Assembly: GCA_964584785.1 (NCBI GenBank)
Contig: CAZPBY010000005.1
Coordinates: 122,533-186,532, forward strand
Origin: JAHFTY01 sp964584785
GTDB taxonomy: Bacteria; Acidobacteriota; Terriglobia; 20CM-2-55-15
Direction: 5' to 3'
Length of the DNA: 64,000 nucleotides
A program made the translations under genes and the position numbers. The notes beneath the pieces were generated by a model. That model was not told where the DNA came from. It saw only the letters and a program-made list of their open reading frames with translations, and ran no database searches. Below are positions 1-9,800 of this stretch, in pieces (position 1 is the first letter of the stretch; every line of letters begins with the position of its first letter).

Positions 1-1101
1 CAGGACGCGATCATTGATCTGTACGCCCAGCCGCGCGATTTCGTCCTCGTTGTGAAGCGTGGCGTTGCGGATGGTCGTGCCGCCGAGTTGAACCGGTTCG
101 AGGCTTGCAACCGGCGTCAGAGCGCCTGTGCGTCCGACTTGAAATCGAATGCCCACGAGTTTCGTTGTCGCCTGGCGCGCGCGAAACTTGACGGCGATCG
201 CCCAGCGCGGCGATTTCGCCGTGGTGCCGAGCTTGTCCTGCAGTTCCACGGAATTGACTTTCACGACGACGCCGTCGATTTCGTAATCCAGATCGTCGCG
301 GTGCTCCTCCCAGTGGCGGCAAAAGTCGACGACTTCCGTCAATGACCGGCAGAGCTTGCGATGTGGATTTACTTTCAGGCCGAGCTTTGAAATTCGCTTC
401 AGGTTCTCCGTCTGGCTCGCCTCGCTCGGGAAGATGGCGTAACCGTAGAAATCGAGCGGACGTTTTGCAGCCATCTGCGGGTCGAGCTGACGGAGAGATC
501 CCGCAGCCGAATTGCGCGGATTGGCGAAGCGCGGCTCGCCGGCCTGCTCGCGTTCGTCGTTGAGCTGACGAAAGGCCTGCAGACTGAGAAACACTTCGCC
601 GCGGATTTCGACGGACGCCGGATCGCTGGTGCGGAGAGGAATCGACCGAATAGTTTTGACATTGCCGGTCACAACCTCGCCGGTGCGGCCATCGCCGCGA
701 GTCACTCCTTTGCTTAGCAGACCGTCCTCATAAATCAGGGCGACACTCAAACCGTCGATCTTGAGTTCAGCAACATATTCGATGTCGCTCGTTTGAGCGA
801 GTTGCTGCGCGCGGCGTCCCCATTCGGCGAGTTCTTCTTCGGAATAAGCGTTCTCCAGACTGAGCATCGGTTTGGAAAACGTATGCGCCGGGAACTCCTT
901 CGCGGGCTCGCCGGCAACACGCTGCGTTGGGGAATCCGGCGCGATCAGGTCCGGATTTTCTGCCTCGAGCCGTTGAAGTTCTCGCAGGAGCTGATCGAAT
1001 TCGTAGTCGGAGACGGTGGGTTCCGCCAGGACATAGTACCTGTGTTCGTGCTCGCGAATCTCCTGCCGTAAACGCTGGATCAGCGCTTCAACCTTGTCCA
1101 T
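1..1101 (-). CDS. ligA: NAD-dependent DNA ligase LigA, C-terminal part beyond window
   Basis: The minus strand encodes 367 residues with no stop before base 1, so the gene is cut by the window edge. It begins MDKVEALIQRLRQEIREHEH and has the Ia-domain pattern HRYYVL...PTVSDYEFD used for NAD binding, then the adenylation motif ELKIDGLSV, whose lysine takes AMP. RGDGRTGE and NPRNSAAGSLRQLDP follow, as in bacterial LigA. Family members are about 670 residues, so the rest of the OB fold, the zinc finger, the HhH motifs and the BRCT domain lie outside. It seals nicks in replication and repair in the cytoplasm. The ATG directly abuts the stop codon of the M28 peptidase gene upstream, which suggests translational coupling although the functions are unrelated. 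Confidence 0.96.
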   Translation of the reverse strand, partial: MDKVEALIQRLRQEIREHEHRYYVLAEPTVSDYEFDQLLRELQRLEAENPDLIAPDSPTQRVAGEPAKEFPAHTFSKPMLSLENAYSEEELAEWGRRAQQLAQTSDIEYVAELKIDGLSVALIYEDGLLSKGVTRGDGRTGEVVTGNVKTIRSIPLRTSDPASVEIRGEVFLSLQAFRQLNDEREQAGEPRFANPRNSAAGSLRQLDPQMAAKRPLDFYGYAIFPSEASQTENLKRISKLGLKVNPHRKLCRSLTEVVDFCRHWEEHRDDLDYEIDGVVVKVNSVELQDKLGTTAKSPRWAIAVKFRARQATTKLVGIRFQVGRTGALTPVASLEPVQLGGTTIRNATLHNEDEIARLGVQINDRVL

Positions 1102-2691
1102 CTACCGGCCCAACGACTTTTCGCGGATCGCCTTGAACTCCGTGCCGGGTTTCCATTCCGGCCACTTCTCTCCATTCACAACCCGAAGCGCAACCTGATA
1201 GAACGCATTACCGTCCTGGACGGCGCCCTGGAGGTTCCAGGATGGGTCATATTCGTCGGAAGGTTTGTGATAGTTCGTTTCTTCGTACTTGCGGCTCGCT
1301 TCAGGCGTCATTGTCTTGGTGTAAAGCGCCGGTACGCCGAACTGAGCGAAGCTGAACTGATCGGACCTGTAGTAATAACCTTTTTCCGGCTCGTCTTCCG
1401 GTACAACAGTACGGCCCTGTTCCCTTGCGACGTCGCGCAGCACATCTTCGAGCGTGGTGTATCCATAGCCGATCGCCGTGATTTGATTGTTCGGTCCGAA
1501 CACATTCACCTCATCGACGTTGATATCCGCCAGGGTTTTATTCAGTGGAAAAACCGGATTCTGCGCGTAATACGCCGATCCCAACGTGCCTGCTTCTTCA
1601 GCCGTGAGCGCGATGAATGCAATCGACCGCTTCGGTTTAGGCGCCTTGGTGAAGGCGCGCGCAATGTCCATGATGAGGGCCACACCGGAAGCGTTATCGA
1701 CGGCGCCGTTGTATATCTTGTCGCCGTTCGGCGCAGGATCGCCGATGCCGAGATGATCCCAGTGAGCCGTAAACAGAACCACTTCGTCGGGGTTCTGTCC
1801 CTCCAAAACGCCAATGACGTTCTTCGAACTCAAGATTCGCATCTTGTTCGTGATCTGCACAGAAGCGCGAGTCTTGAGCGGAATCGGCCGGAAATCACGG
1901 GCCAGGGCTTTTTTCTTGAGGTCGTTGAACTCGAGGCCGGAGGCCTTGAATAGATCGGTGGCGACATCCTTTGTAATCCAGCCTTGCAATGGCACGGTGG
2001 AAGCGCCCTTATCCGAACGAGCAAAATCGAACTGCTCGCCGGACCACGATCCCTTAACCACTTCCCATGGATATCCCGCATATTCCGTCTCATGGACGAT
2101 CAACGCGCCGGCTGCCCCCTGTCGGGCTGCCTCTTCGAGTTTGTAGGTCCAGCGGCCGTAGTACGTCATTGCTTTTCCGCCGAACATTTTGGGGTCGTCG
2201 AGCTGAGGATCGTTGACGAGCACAACGATGATTTTCCCTTTGACGCTGTCTTTGAAATCGTTCCAATCGAATTCCGGTGCCACGACGCCATAGCCGGCGA
2301 ATACGAGGTCGCCGCCGATCGCAACCGAATCCTTTTGCAACTGCGTCCATGCCATGAACTCATCGCCGTACTTCAGCGTGGCGGCCTTCATACCGGTCAG
2401 CTTTAAAGAAGATACCGTTGGTGTGAGCCCGAGGAGCGGAACAGGCTGCATCTGGGTCTTGAGGCCGATGCTCTTAAAGTAATCGCCGACGTATGCCGTC
2501 GCGAGCTCTTCGCCTTTGCTGCCAGGAGCGCGTCCTTCCATTTCATCCGATGAGAGCTTCTGAAGATGCTTCTTGAAGGCATCGACATCAATGACCGACG
2601 GTGGTGCCGCATTCTTGTCCGAAGTTTCTACGGTCGGTTGGCGGCAAGAGCAGGTCAGAAAGAGCACAATCGCGAACGACAAGCGTTTCAT
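1102..2691 (-). CDS. Exported M28 family zinc aminopeptidase with PA domain, probable lipoprotein
   Basis: A 529-residue peptidase. The start is placed at the ATG giving MKRLSFAIVLFLTCSC because it opens a signal peptide with a lipobox-like Cys; a TTG 24 bases upstream is in frame but would bury the signal. A protease-associated insertion (about residues 130-250) precedes the M28 catalytic core. Zinc and catalytic residues are visible in order: FTAHWDHLG (His, Asp), GAVDNASGVA (bridging Asp), TAEEAG (catalytic Glu plus ligand), NVDEV (Asp) and NYHKPSDEY (His). M28 enzymes remove N-terminal residues from peptides, here probably at the cell envelope. It is followed with no gap by ligA and preceded by a small unknown gene. 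Exact substrate is unknown. Confidence 0.92.
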   Translation of the reverse strand: MKRLSFAIVLFLTCSCRQPTVETSDKNAAPPSVIDVDAFKKHLQKLSSDEMEGRAPGSKGEELATAYVGDYFKSIGLKTQMQPVPLLGLTPTVSSLKLTGMKAATLKYGDEFMAWTQLQKDSVAIGGDLVFAGYGVVAPEFDWNDFKDSVKGKIIVVLVNDPQLDDPKMFGGKAMTYYGRWTYKLEEAARQGAAGALIVHETEYAGYPWEVVKGSWSGEQFDFARSDKGASTVPLQGWITKDVATDLFKASGLEFNDLKKKALARDFRPIPLKTRASVQITNKMRILSSKNVIGVLEGQNPDEVVLFTAHWDHLGIGDPAPNGDKIYNGAVDNASGVALIMDIARAFTKAPKPKRSIAFIALTAEEAGTLGSAYYAQNPVFPLNKTLADINVDEVNVFGPNNQITAIGYGYTTLEDVLRDVAREQGRTVVPEDEPEKGYYYRSDQFSFAQFGVPALYTKTMTPEASRKYEETNYHKPSDEYDPSWNLQGAVQDGNAFYQVALRVVNGEKWPEWKPGTEFKAIREKSLGR

Positions 2692-2736
2692 TGGAGAAGT
2701 ATAAGCGTGTTGCAAAACCGGGGAAAACCGGAGGTG

Positions 2737-3057
2737 TTATCCTTCGGAGCTCAACACCGGCGCGTCGGTCTTCTTCATCATTTGTTCGATGCGTTTCAGA
2801 TAGAGCCTTCGCGCTTCAATCAGCAGTTCGTTCTCTTCCGCATCCTTGAAGCGGAGTTTCATTTTTTGAGTCCAGACGCGGACATTGATGAGATCCGGGC
2901 TGTTGCGGAAATCGCGACCGAAGCTGAAACACCAACGGATAAATTCCCTGGCGAATTTTTCCGACCGCTTCTCTTCCCGCGCGGGTTCTGCGATTGCTGT
3001 CTCCACCGGGACGGCAACCGGCGCATCAAACAACGATGGATTGGGTGATTCGCGCAT
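2737..3057 (-). CDS. Small conserved-looking hypothetical protein
   Basis: A 106-residue protein that I do not recognise. The first 30 residues are Pro/Ala/Glu rich and probably disordered. The rest is charged and helical, with aromatic residues in FIRWCFSFGRDF and a basic C-terminal helix around RRLYLKRIEQMMKK. No signal peptide or membrane segment is seen. It lies 45 bases upstream of the M28 peptidase start in the same direction and may share its transcript. Good coding bias and the absence of a better frame support it as a gene; the function is open. Confidence 0.6.
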   Translation of the reverse strand: MRESPNPSLFDAPVAVPVETAIAEPAREEKRSEKFAREFIRWCFSFGRDFRNSPDLINVRVWTQKMKLRFKDAEENELLIEARRLYLKRIEQMMKKTDAPVLSSEG

Positions 3058-3117
3058 AGAGGATTAGTTTTTCGAGCAAGTGGGACGGATCAGGTCCAAT
3101 CACGGCCACAGTGGTTT

Positions 3118-4131
3118 ATGATGTGGCGCGCGATGAACGATCTCGAACCGCTCTCGACCGACGATTTGCTCCGCCTCTATTACTTCATGAGTCTGAACCG
3201 CGCGCTCGAAGACCGGCTGATTGCGCTCTACCGTCAGAGCGTGATCACCGCAACGGTGTTCACGAGTCGCGGCCAGGAAGCCACTTCCGTGGGAAGCGCC
3301 TGGGCCCTTGAAACCGGCGACTTCGTCAGTCCGCTCACCAGGAATCTGGGCACGATGCTCGTTCGTGGAATTCCTCCGCGCGACATCTTCACGCAATACA
3401 TGGGAAAGGCGACAAGCCCAACGCAAGGTAAGGAGCGCATCCATTACTTCGGCGATATGAGCAAAGGCATCGTCGCTTCGCTGAGCGTTCTCGGCGACAT
3501 GATTCCGGTGATGGCCGGCATCGCCCTGGCCGCCCGTATCCAGCAACGACGCTCGGTTGCGATGACCTACATCGGTGAAGGAGCCTCGGCGACCGGCGAT
3601 TTTCATGAGGGAATGAATTTCGCGTCGACCATGAAGCTGCCTTTCGTTCTGATCATCGAAAACAATCGCTACGCCTATTCGACCCCCGCGCATCGCGCCG
3701 CTGCGATTCCGGATTTTGCGCTTCGGGCTCGTTCTTACGGAATCCCGTCGGAGGTTGTCGACGGAAACGACGTGATTGCGGTGTACCGCTCATGCCGCGT
3801 AGCCGTCGACCGCGCGAGGGCCGGGCTCGGACCGTCCATTATCGAAGCGAAAACCATGCGAATGCACGGACACTCGGACGCCGACAATTCGTGGTACGTG
3901 CCCAGGGATGAACTCGACGAGTGGCAACGGCGCGATCCCCTCCAGGGTTTTGAAGCCCGGCTGCGAGCATCCGGAACTCTGACCGATGAAGGACGTGCCG
4001 AAATAGAAGGCCGAATACACGCTGAACTGGAAAACGATCTCAAGTTCGCAATGGATAGTCCCTTCCCCGAAGCCGCTGTGGCACTCGAGGGCGTTTACAG
4101 ATCGATGAACGGTCAGGATGGTCTCCGCTGA
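3118..4131 (+). CDS. TPP-dependent 2-oxoacid dehydrogenase E1 component, alpha subunit
   Basis: A 337-residue protein of the pyruvate/branched-chain 2-oxoacid dehydrogenase E1-alpha family (usual length 320-400). The TPP-binding motif is seen as GEGASATGDFHEGMNF followed about 20 residues later by IENNRYAYSTP. The region RMHGHSDADNSWYV matches the phosphorylation-loop position of the family. It would decarboxylate a 2-oxoacid and pass the acyl group to a lipoyl domain of E2. No E1-beta, E2 or E3 gene lies beside it, so its partners must be elsewhere, which is unusual. ATGs at 3118, 3121 and 3133 are all possible starts; no clear Shine-Dalgarno sequence decides. The next gene is a histidine kinase 67 bases downstream of its stop. 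Confidence 0.85.
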   Translation: MMWRAMNDLEPLSTDDLLRLYYFMSLNRALEDRLIALYRQSVITATVFTSRGQEATSVGSAWALETGDFVSPLTRNLGTMLVRGIPPRDIFTQYMGKATSPTQGKERIHYFGDMSKGIVASLSVLGDMIPVMAGIALAARIQQRRSVAMTYIGEGASATGDFHEGMNFASTMKLPFVLIIENNRYAYSTPAHRAAAIPDFALRARSYGIPSEVVDGNDVIAVYRSCRVAVDRARAGLGPSIIEAKTMRMHGHSDADNSWYVPRDELDEWQRRDPLQGFEARLRASGTLTDEGRAEIEGRIHAELENDLKFAMDSPFPEAAVALEGVYRSMNGQDGLR

Positions 4132-4198
4132 TTAAGCTCACCCATGACAAAGCGATTCGATGGACCTTTGATCCGTCGTGTCCCTTTGGTACTTTTCC

Positions 4199-5281
4199 AT
4201 GGTGCCACGCACTCTAACCAATGTGCTCGAGCAGGCGGATCCGAGATTAATCGGCCGGCGCCCGCTGACCGCACGGCCCGTCACATTCATCGAGAAGCTG
4301 GTGCTGCGGGGCTCTCTAGCCAAAGCGGCTGTCATCAGTTCATTCCTGGTTGTCCTCGGATTGGTTGGCGTTGTGCGGGTGGCGGCATGGCTGCTGCCGT
4401 CGAGGATACATCTGAGCCTTCCTGCCACGTTCTCGAGTCTCGTCCTGCTTTCGATTCTGGCTCTATTCTTCACCTTTCCAGTCATGTGGTCGGTTCGAGT
4501 TTTCTATCGGGACGATATCGCGGAACTCGAACGGCGCGTCGCCGAACGGACGGCACAGCTTCGAGGCGCCAACCGGGAGCTTGAAGCATTTTCGTACTCC
4601 GTTTCGCACGACCTTCGCGCGCCGCTGCGCCACATCGAGGGATTTTCGAAAATTCTTGGAAACAATCTGGGCCCCGGCGCCCCTCGAGAAGTTCAACAGT
4701 CGCTGGAGCGGATACGGGAGGCCACGAGCCACATGGGCCACCTCATCGATGATCTGCTGAAACTGGCGCAAATCGGACGTCACGAGGTGGTTCGACGATC
4801 GGTCGACTTAACTGAGCTCGTCAATGGCGTGATACGAGATCTTCACATGGAATGCGAAGGAAGGCAGATTCAGTGGAAAGTCGTCGATTTGCCGACTGTT
4901 CATTGCGACCAGGGACTAACGAAGCTCGTTTTCACCAACCTGCTGTCGAATGCAGTGAAATACACCCGCAGGGTGGAAAGAGCCGTGATTGAAGTCGGAC
5001 ACACGGTCCAGGGTCGAGCCGTCGTCATTTGCGTTCGCGATAACGGCGCCGGCTTCGACGAACAGTACGCGAACAGGCTTTTTGGCGTATTCCAGCGTCT
5101 CCATCGCTCCGACGAGTTCGAAGGAACCGGCATCGGTCTCGCAACCGTTCAGCGCATCATCGAAAAACACGGAGGCCGAATCTGGGCTGAAGGAAAAGTA
5201 AACAAGGGCGCCACCTTCCGCTTCACTCTCGACGCGAGTCTGCCTGAACCCGCTGACGGTAACCTCGCCGCCGCGGGGTGA
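4199..5281 (+). CDS. Membrane sensor histidine kinase
   Basis: A 360-residue kinase from the ATG at 4199; a GTG at 4178 is in frame and would add seven residues. Two hydrophobic segments (about residues 42-68 and 75-102) form a membrane hairpin with no sizeable extracytoplasmic sensor domain. A short coiled linker (ELERRVAERTAQL) leads to the HisKA helix with the phospho-accepting His in YSVSHDLRAPLRHIEGF. The HATPase_c domain shows the N box NLLSNAVKYT, the G1 box VRDNGAGFD, and GTGIGLATVQRIIEKHGG. The pattern is that of the phytochrome-like bacterial kinases. No response regulator is adjacent. A hairpin lies 17 bases past the stop. Confidence 0.9.
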   Translation: MVPRTLTNVLEQADPRLIGRRPLTARPVTFIEKLVLRGSLAKAAVISSFLVVLGLVGVVRVAAWLLPSRIHLSLPATFSSLVLLSILALFFTFPVMWSVRVFYRDDIAELERRVAERTAQLRGANRELEAFSYSVSHDLRAPLRHIEGFSKILGNNLGPGAPREVQQSLERIREATSHMGHLIDDLLKLAQIGRHEVVRRSVDLTELVNGVIRDLHMECEGRQIQWKVVDLPTVHCDQGLTKLVFTNLLSNAVKYTRRVERAVIEVGHTVQGRAVVICVRDNGAGFDEQYANRLFGVFQRLHRSDEFEGTGIGLATVQRIIEKHGGRIWAEGKVNKGATFRFTLDASLPEPADGNLAAAG

Positions 5282-5578
5282 TCCGAGCCCAAAACGAAAA
5301 CGGAGCGAACTGGCCGTGTGGGCTCGTTTCGCTCCGTTAGAAAACCGATTGGTGCCGATGCTGTTTTTAAGATGCCTGTCCTGGAAATCCTTTCTCGATT
5401 GAACCTCCTTGTTGCTGGCAGATCTTCGTGATCCGCGGTTGCCAATCCTTGACGAAACCGATCGTAAAACCGAGTCGATTTGAGGCGAATAGTACTATGG
5501 TCCGGTAGTGTGGACTGATCGCCTTACGAGGCCTCGACTAGTCTATTGCACTGTAACAGCTGAATCGGTAGTGGCTGT
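5282..5578. other. Intergenic region without a convincing gene
   Basis: Between the histidine kinase stop and the first REP palindrome I see no supportable coding sequence. The stretch holds one strong hairpin (listed separately). On the minus strand there is an isolated AAGGAGGT at about 5403-5410 that is not followed by a start codon at usable distance. A decayed gene leader or a small RNA ending at the hairpin is possible but not shown. Confidence 0.5.
5299..5338 (-). terminator. Hairpin, terminator-like on the minus strand
   Basis: Arms AACGGAGCGAA (5299-5309) and TTCGCTCCGTT (5328-5338) are perfect inverted repeats with an 18-base loop. Read on the minus strand the stem is followed by TTCGTTTT, the weak T tract expected of a factor-independent terminator. 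On the plus strand, where it would serve the kinase gene, the stem is followed by AGAAAACC, so it is a poor terminator in that direction. Confidence 0.4.
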
Positions 5579-5613
5579 GGCGCCGGCTGAAGCCGGCGCC
5601 TACAGCTGCCGCG
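5579..5613 (+). repeat. REP-like palindrome, copy 1
   Basis: Core GCCGGCTGAAGCCGGC forms a short hairpin with a GAA-type loop and is followed by GCCTACAGCTGCCGCG. The same unit, including the CTAC-ctGCCGCG tail, recurs at 31021-31054 and, inverted and partial, at 30421-30448 on either side of the RAYT transposase gene. It lies just past the stop of the VOC protein gene, a typical intergenic position for REP elements. Confidence 0.75.
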
Positions 5614-5620
5614 CACTGGA

Positions 5621-6748
5621 CTACGTCTTGGACTTGTAGCTGACCTGAAGGTCGTAGCCGTTCGGTGTCGTCGTGTGATAGCTCTTGTGCGTCGAGGTGT
5701 GGATGTCTTTCTCGAACGCCGGTGAATCGTCGGTCGCACCCGTGTCCTCTCTGGCGGTGAGGCCGCGTTTCAGCAGAGCATCCTTGACCTTGTCCGGATC
5801 GAAATCCGCGACGTCGAACGCGACGTGTCCCATTTGCGCGCTTCGCGGACGCCCTGTCGCGGGTGTCGCCGGATTGCCGCCGCGGCGGATGAGGACGCGC
5901 CCGATCTCCGGAGCGATCGTCGTGTCGTTCTGGCTTCCCTCGTCTCCTGTCGGTATCCAGCCGAGAAGCGCCTGATAAAACGCGACGCTCTCCTTGTAGT
6001 TTGTGACTTCGAACGAAATGTGGTCGAGATAGATAGTCTGCCACCCGGTTGCTTCGAATGGAGCGGGCACACTCAGTTTCGCGTTGGCGGGCGTCGTCCG
6101 CCGGTTCTTTTTATTGCCGTTGCTGATCTGGAGGTCGAAGCCATCGGGATCTTTGACGTGAAAGCTAAAGAAATTCTCTTTCGCGTTATGGTCGGCAACA
6201 GGCGTCAGTCCACGCTTCCGAAGTTCCGACTCCACCTTCTTCGTATCCCAGGGTTCGATGCCCCAACAGAAGTTGTCCCACAGTGCTCGACGGGGCACTC
6301 GAGGAGCTCCACCGCCGCGACCGCCACGAGCTGCGTCGGCGCCCGCCGAAGGCGTTACCGGAGCCGGAGGAGTGGGAGGCGCCTGGAAGCCGCCGCGGAT
6401 GATGGCGCTTCCCCAGTTCCCGATGTCCATGACGACATGGTTGCCGTCGGCGCTTCGGACCTTCCAGCCCATCAGCGCGTTGTAAAACGCAGCTTCCTTT
6501 TCAACCTCTGCAACCTGCATCGAGAAATGGTCCAGCAGCACCGTCTTCCATCCCGTCGACTCGAACGGCAGCGGCAGCGGTTTGGTGTCGCATTCAGGCG
6601 TACCGGCTCTGGCACCGCCGCAGCGCCCCTGACCGAACGCCGCCATCGGTGCACTCACGGCGGCAAAACCGAGTGCTCGCAGCAGTTGGCGGCGAGAAAT
6701 GTTTTTCATATCCAATGGATTGACGAGTGCGGATAGCGGATCGTTCAT
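5621..6748 (-). CDS. Tat-exported protein with two VOC (glyoxalase-like) domains
   Basis: A 375-residue protein with three consecutive ATG codons; GGAGGA sits two bases before the first and eight before the third (6748), which is chosen. A twin-arginine signal is seen in SRRQLLRALGFAAV, ending near AAFGQ. Two VOC domains follow: one around HFSMQVAEVEKEAAFYNALMG to DPDGFDLQISN, the second around YLDHISFEVTNYKESVAFY to NGYDLQVSYKSK. VOC domains bind a metal and cover glyoxalases, dioxygenases and resistance proteins; the reaction here is unknown. Between the domains is a Gly/Arg/Ala-rich stretch. The gene is divergent from the VPS10-like gene, with 136 bases between starts. A decayed relative occurs at about 41370-41580. 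Confidence 0.85.
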   Translation of the reverse strand: MNDPLSALVNPLDMKNISRRQLLRALGFAAVSAPMAAFGQGRCGGARAGTPECDTKPLPLPFESTGWKTVLLDHFSMQVAEVEKEAAFYNALMGWKVRSADGNHVVMDIGNWGSAIIRGGFQAPPTPPAPVTPSAGADAARGGRGGGAPRVPRRALWDNFCWGIEPWDTKKVESELRKRGLTPVADHNAKENFFSFHVKDPDGFDLQISNGNKKNRRTTPANAKLSVPAPFEATGWQTIYLDHISFEVTNYKESVAFYQALLGWIPTGDEGSQNDTTIAPEIGRVLIRRGGNPATPATGRPRSAQMGHVAFDVADFDPDKVKDALLKRGLTAREDTGATDDSPAFEKDIHTSTHKSYHTTTPNGYDLQVSYKSKT

Positions 6749-6884
6749 CATCATTTCCTCCAGCGATCAATGATTGGTCGAGAGAGAGTATGTCAACGGC
6801 CGCGAAGGCGCAACTTTCTGTTGCAGCAGCGTGTGTGTCTCGAATACGCTCGCCGACACATCGAACATCGTGGGAGGTTTCCTC

Positions 6885-9800
6885 ATGCGCATCGTGCGTC
6901 GTCTCACTGCAGCGATTGCTCTCGCCGGGCTGGTTCTTTTGGCTACGCTCGCGGCCTATACGTCAGCCGGCATCCAAAACAATGAAGAGCGCTCGCCGTT
7001 TGACGCGCTGCATTTCCGCAGCATCGGACCCGCGGCAACAGGCGGACGAATTCACGACATCCAGATCGATCCCAAGAATCCCGCCGTCTTATATGTGGGT
7101 GCGGCGACCGGCGGCATTTGGAAGTCGACAAACAACGGCTTGACGTGGAGGGATATCTTCGGCAAACAACCGGACAACACGTTCGGTTCTCTTGCGATCT
7201 TCGAAGGCGACACCAGAATCATCTGGGCGGGAACCGGCGAAAACAACAATCGCCAGAGTTCATCGTGGGGCGGCGGCGTGTATCGATCGACGGACGGCGG
7301 CGAGACATGGAGCTACCTCGGACTTCACGAAACTCGCTCGATCGGGCGCGTCATCCTCGATCCCGTAAATCCAAACATCGCGTACGTTGCGGCCGTCGGA
7401 AACCTGTGGGCCGCGAATCCCGAGCGCGGAGTATTCAAGACAACCGATGCCGGGCGAACGTGGCAGAAGGTGCTCTACGTCGACACTTATACCGGCGCGA
7501 CCGATTTAGTCATGGATCCGCGGGACTCGAAGGTCTTGTATGCGGCCACATATCAGCGGCTGCGCAGGGCGTTCGGATTCAATGGAGGCGGACCCGGCAG
7601 CGCGATCTATAAAACCACCGACGCCGGCGCCACGTGGAAGAAACTCGAAAACGGAATCCCGATTGGCGATAAAGGACGCATCGGTCTCGCCATCGCTGAA
7701 TCGAAACCTGACGTGTTGGTTGCAACGATCGAGCATGCCACGCAAGGCGGCACCTACCGTACCGAAGACGCCGGCACCACATGGAAGAAGATGAGCAGCA
7801 CCAACCCGCGCCCCATGTACTACAGCAAACCCACGATCGATCCACGTAACGACAAGCGCATCTGGCTTCCCGCAACCTACATCGTCAAGAGCGAAGACGG
7901 TGGAGCGACATTCGAAGAAGAGATGACCTCGCCGACATACGACGTCGGGTTGAAGACCGACCATCATGTGATCCGCGTCGATCCGACGAACTCGGCACAC
8001 ATCTACGTCGTAGGCGATGGAGGGCTGCACGAAAGCTTCGACATGGGCAAGACGTACAGCCGCGTCAACAACATCCCTGTCGGACAGATCTACCGCGTAG
8101 CTGTGGACAACCGTGATCCGTACTGGATCTATATTGGATTGCAGGACAACCATTCGTTCATGGGCCCCAGCGCGACGAGACACTGGCTCGGAATTCTGAA
8201 TCAGGATTGGGTCGAAATCGGCTTCAGCGACGGAACCGGCAAAGCCGTCGACGCCGTCGATCAGCGCAAAGTGTATTCGTCGTCGAGCAACGGCAATCTG
8301 TCGCTGGTAGACCCGGTAACCGGCGATGCGATGGGGATCAATCCGCGTCCACCAGCCGGCGAGCCCCCCTACCGTTACGACTGGGATGCGCCGGTCCTTG
8401 CGTCGAAACACACGTCGGGCACGGTGTACCTCGGCGCTAATCGTCTGTTCATCTCGAAAGATTTTGGTTCGACGTGGACGCGCACGAAAGACCTGACGCG
8501 CTCGATCAATCGCGACGAGCTGGACATGATGGGCGTCAAAAACCGCGACATCAAGTTGTCGCGAAACGACGGCGACAACATCAGCGAGATTACGAACATC
8601 GCGGAGTCGCCGCTCGATCCGAAGATCTTGTGGGTCGGCACGGACGACGGTAATGTCCAACTCTCAAGAGACGGCGGTGCAACGTGGAGCGAATTGAGCG
8701 CGAATATCAAGGGCGTCAAAGACGGTACATTCGTCAGCAGGGTCGTCGCCTCCGGGGCGTCGCCGGGAACTGCGTACGTTCCGTTTGACGCACACCGCGA
8801 CGGTGACTTCGCTCCGTACATTTTCCGCACAACGGATTTCGGTAAAACATGGACTCCGGTGATCACCGGCCTTCCCAAAGATGACGCGTCGGTACGCAGT
8901 CTTGCGGAGTACCCCGGAAAGCCGAACGTCCTCTTTGCCGGCACCGAGCGCGCTCTGTTTGTTTCGCACGACAGCGGCGATCACTGGCGCAAGATCGATG
9001 CGAATCTGCCCACGACCCGCTACGACGACATCGTGATTCATCCACGCACCAAGGATCTCATCCTGGGTACTCACGGACGGGCTCTCTGGGTTCTCGACGA
9101 CGCATCGCCGATCGCCGATTGGACTCCGGCCATCGCAGCCAAGCGCGCGCATTTGTTCGCAGTGCCTCGCGCGACGCTGATGCTGTACTGGGAAGACATT
9201 TCCAACATGGACCATTATTTCTTCACGGCAGAGAATCCTGCCGACGGCGCAACGTTCACGTACTACCTCGGACAGCCCGCGCAGAAAGTGCGACTGATCG
9301 TGGCCGGACCAACCGGGAAAATGATCCGCGATATCAGCGCTCCGGGCGACGCCGGCGTGATCCATCGCGTGAACTGGGATCTGCGGTTTCCCCTGCCGCC
9401 AGGCGGCGGCGCACGTGGCGGAGGCGGCGGCGGAGAAGAAGGCGGCGGCGGTGGTCCGGGAACCGAGAAGCCGGGTCAGATTCAGCTGCCGATTCCTTCG
9501 CATGAAATCGGCCCGCGCGGACCTCACATCGCGCCCGGCACATTCAAGGTAACGCTTGAAGTCGACGGCACGGCCACCGAATCGCGCACGTTCGAAGTTC
9601 GCAATGATCCCACTTCCTCCGTGACGCTGGCGCAGCACAAGGCGCGCGAAGCCTTCGTCGTCGAAGTGATGGATCTTCAGGCCAAAGTGGAATCGCTCAG
9701 CAGCGACCTCAGCAAACGCCGCGCCGCCGCGACAGGCGAGGAAGCCGCCCGGCTGCAAGGCCTCGAACAGCGTCTGGTCGGCGGCGCCGGAGGCCGCGGC

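Noticed and set aside
5345..5520. Small gene on the minus strand after an AGGAGG sequence
   Set aside because: No start codon follows at a workable distance, and the encoded frames show no motif.
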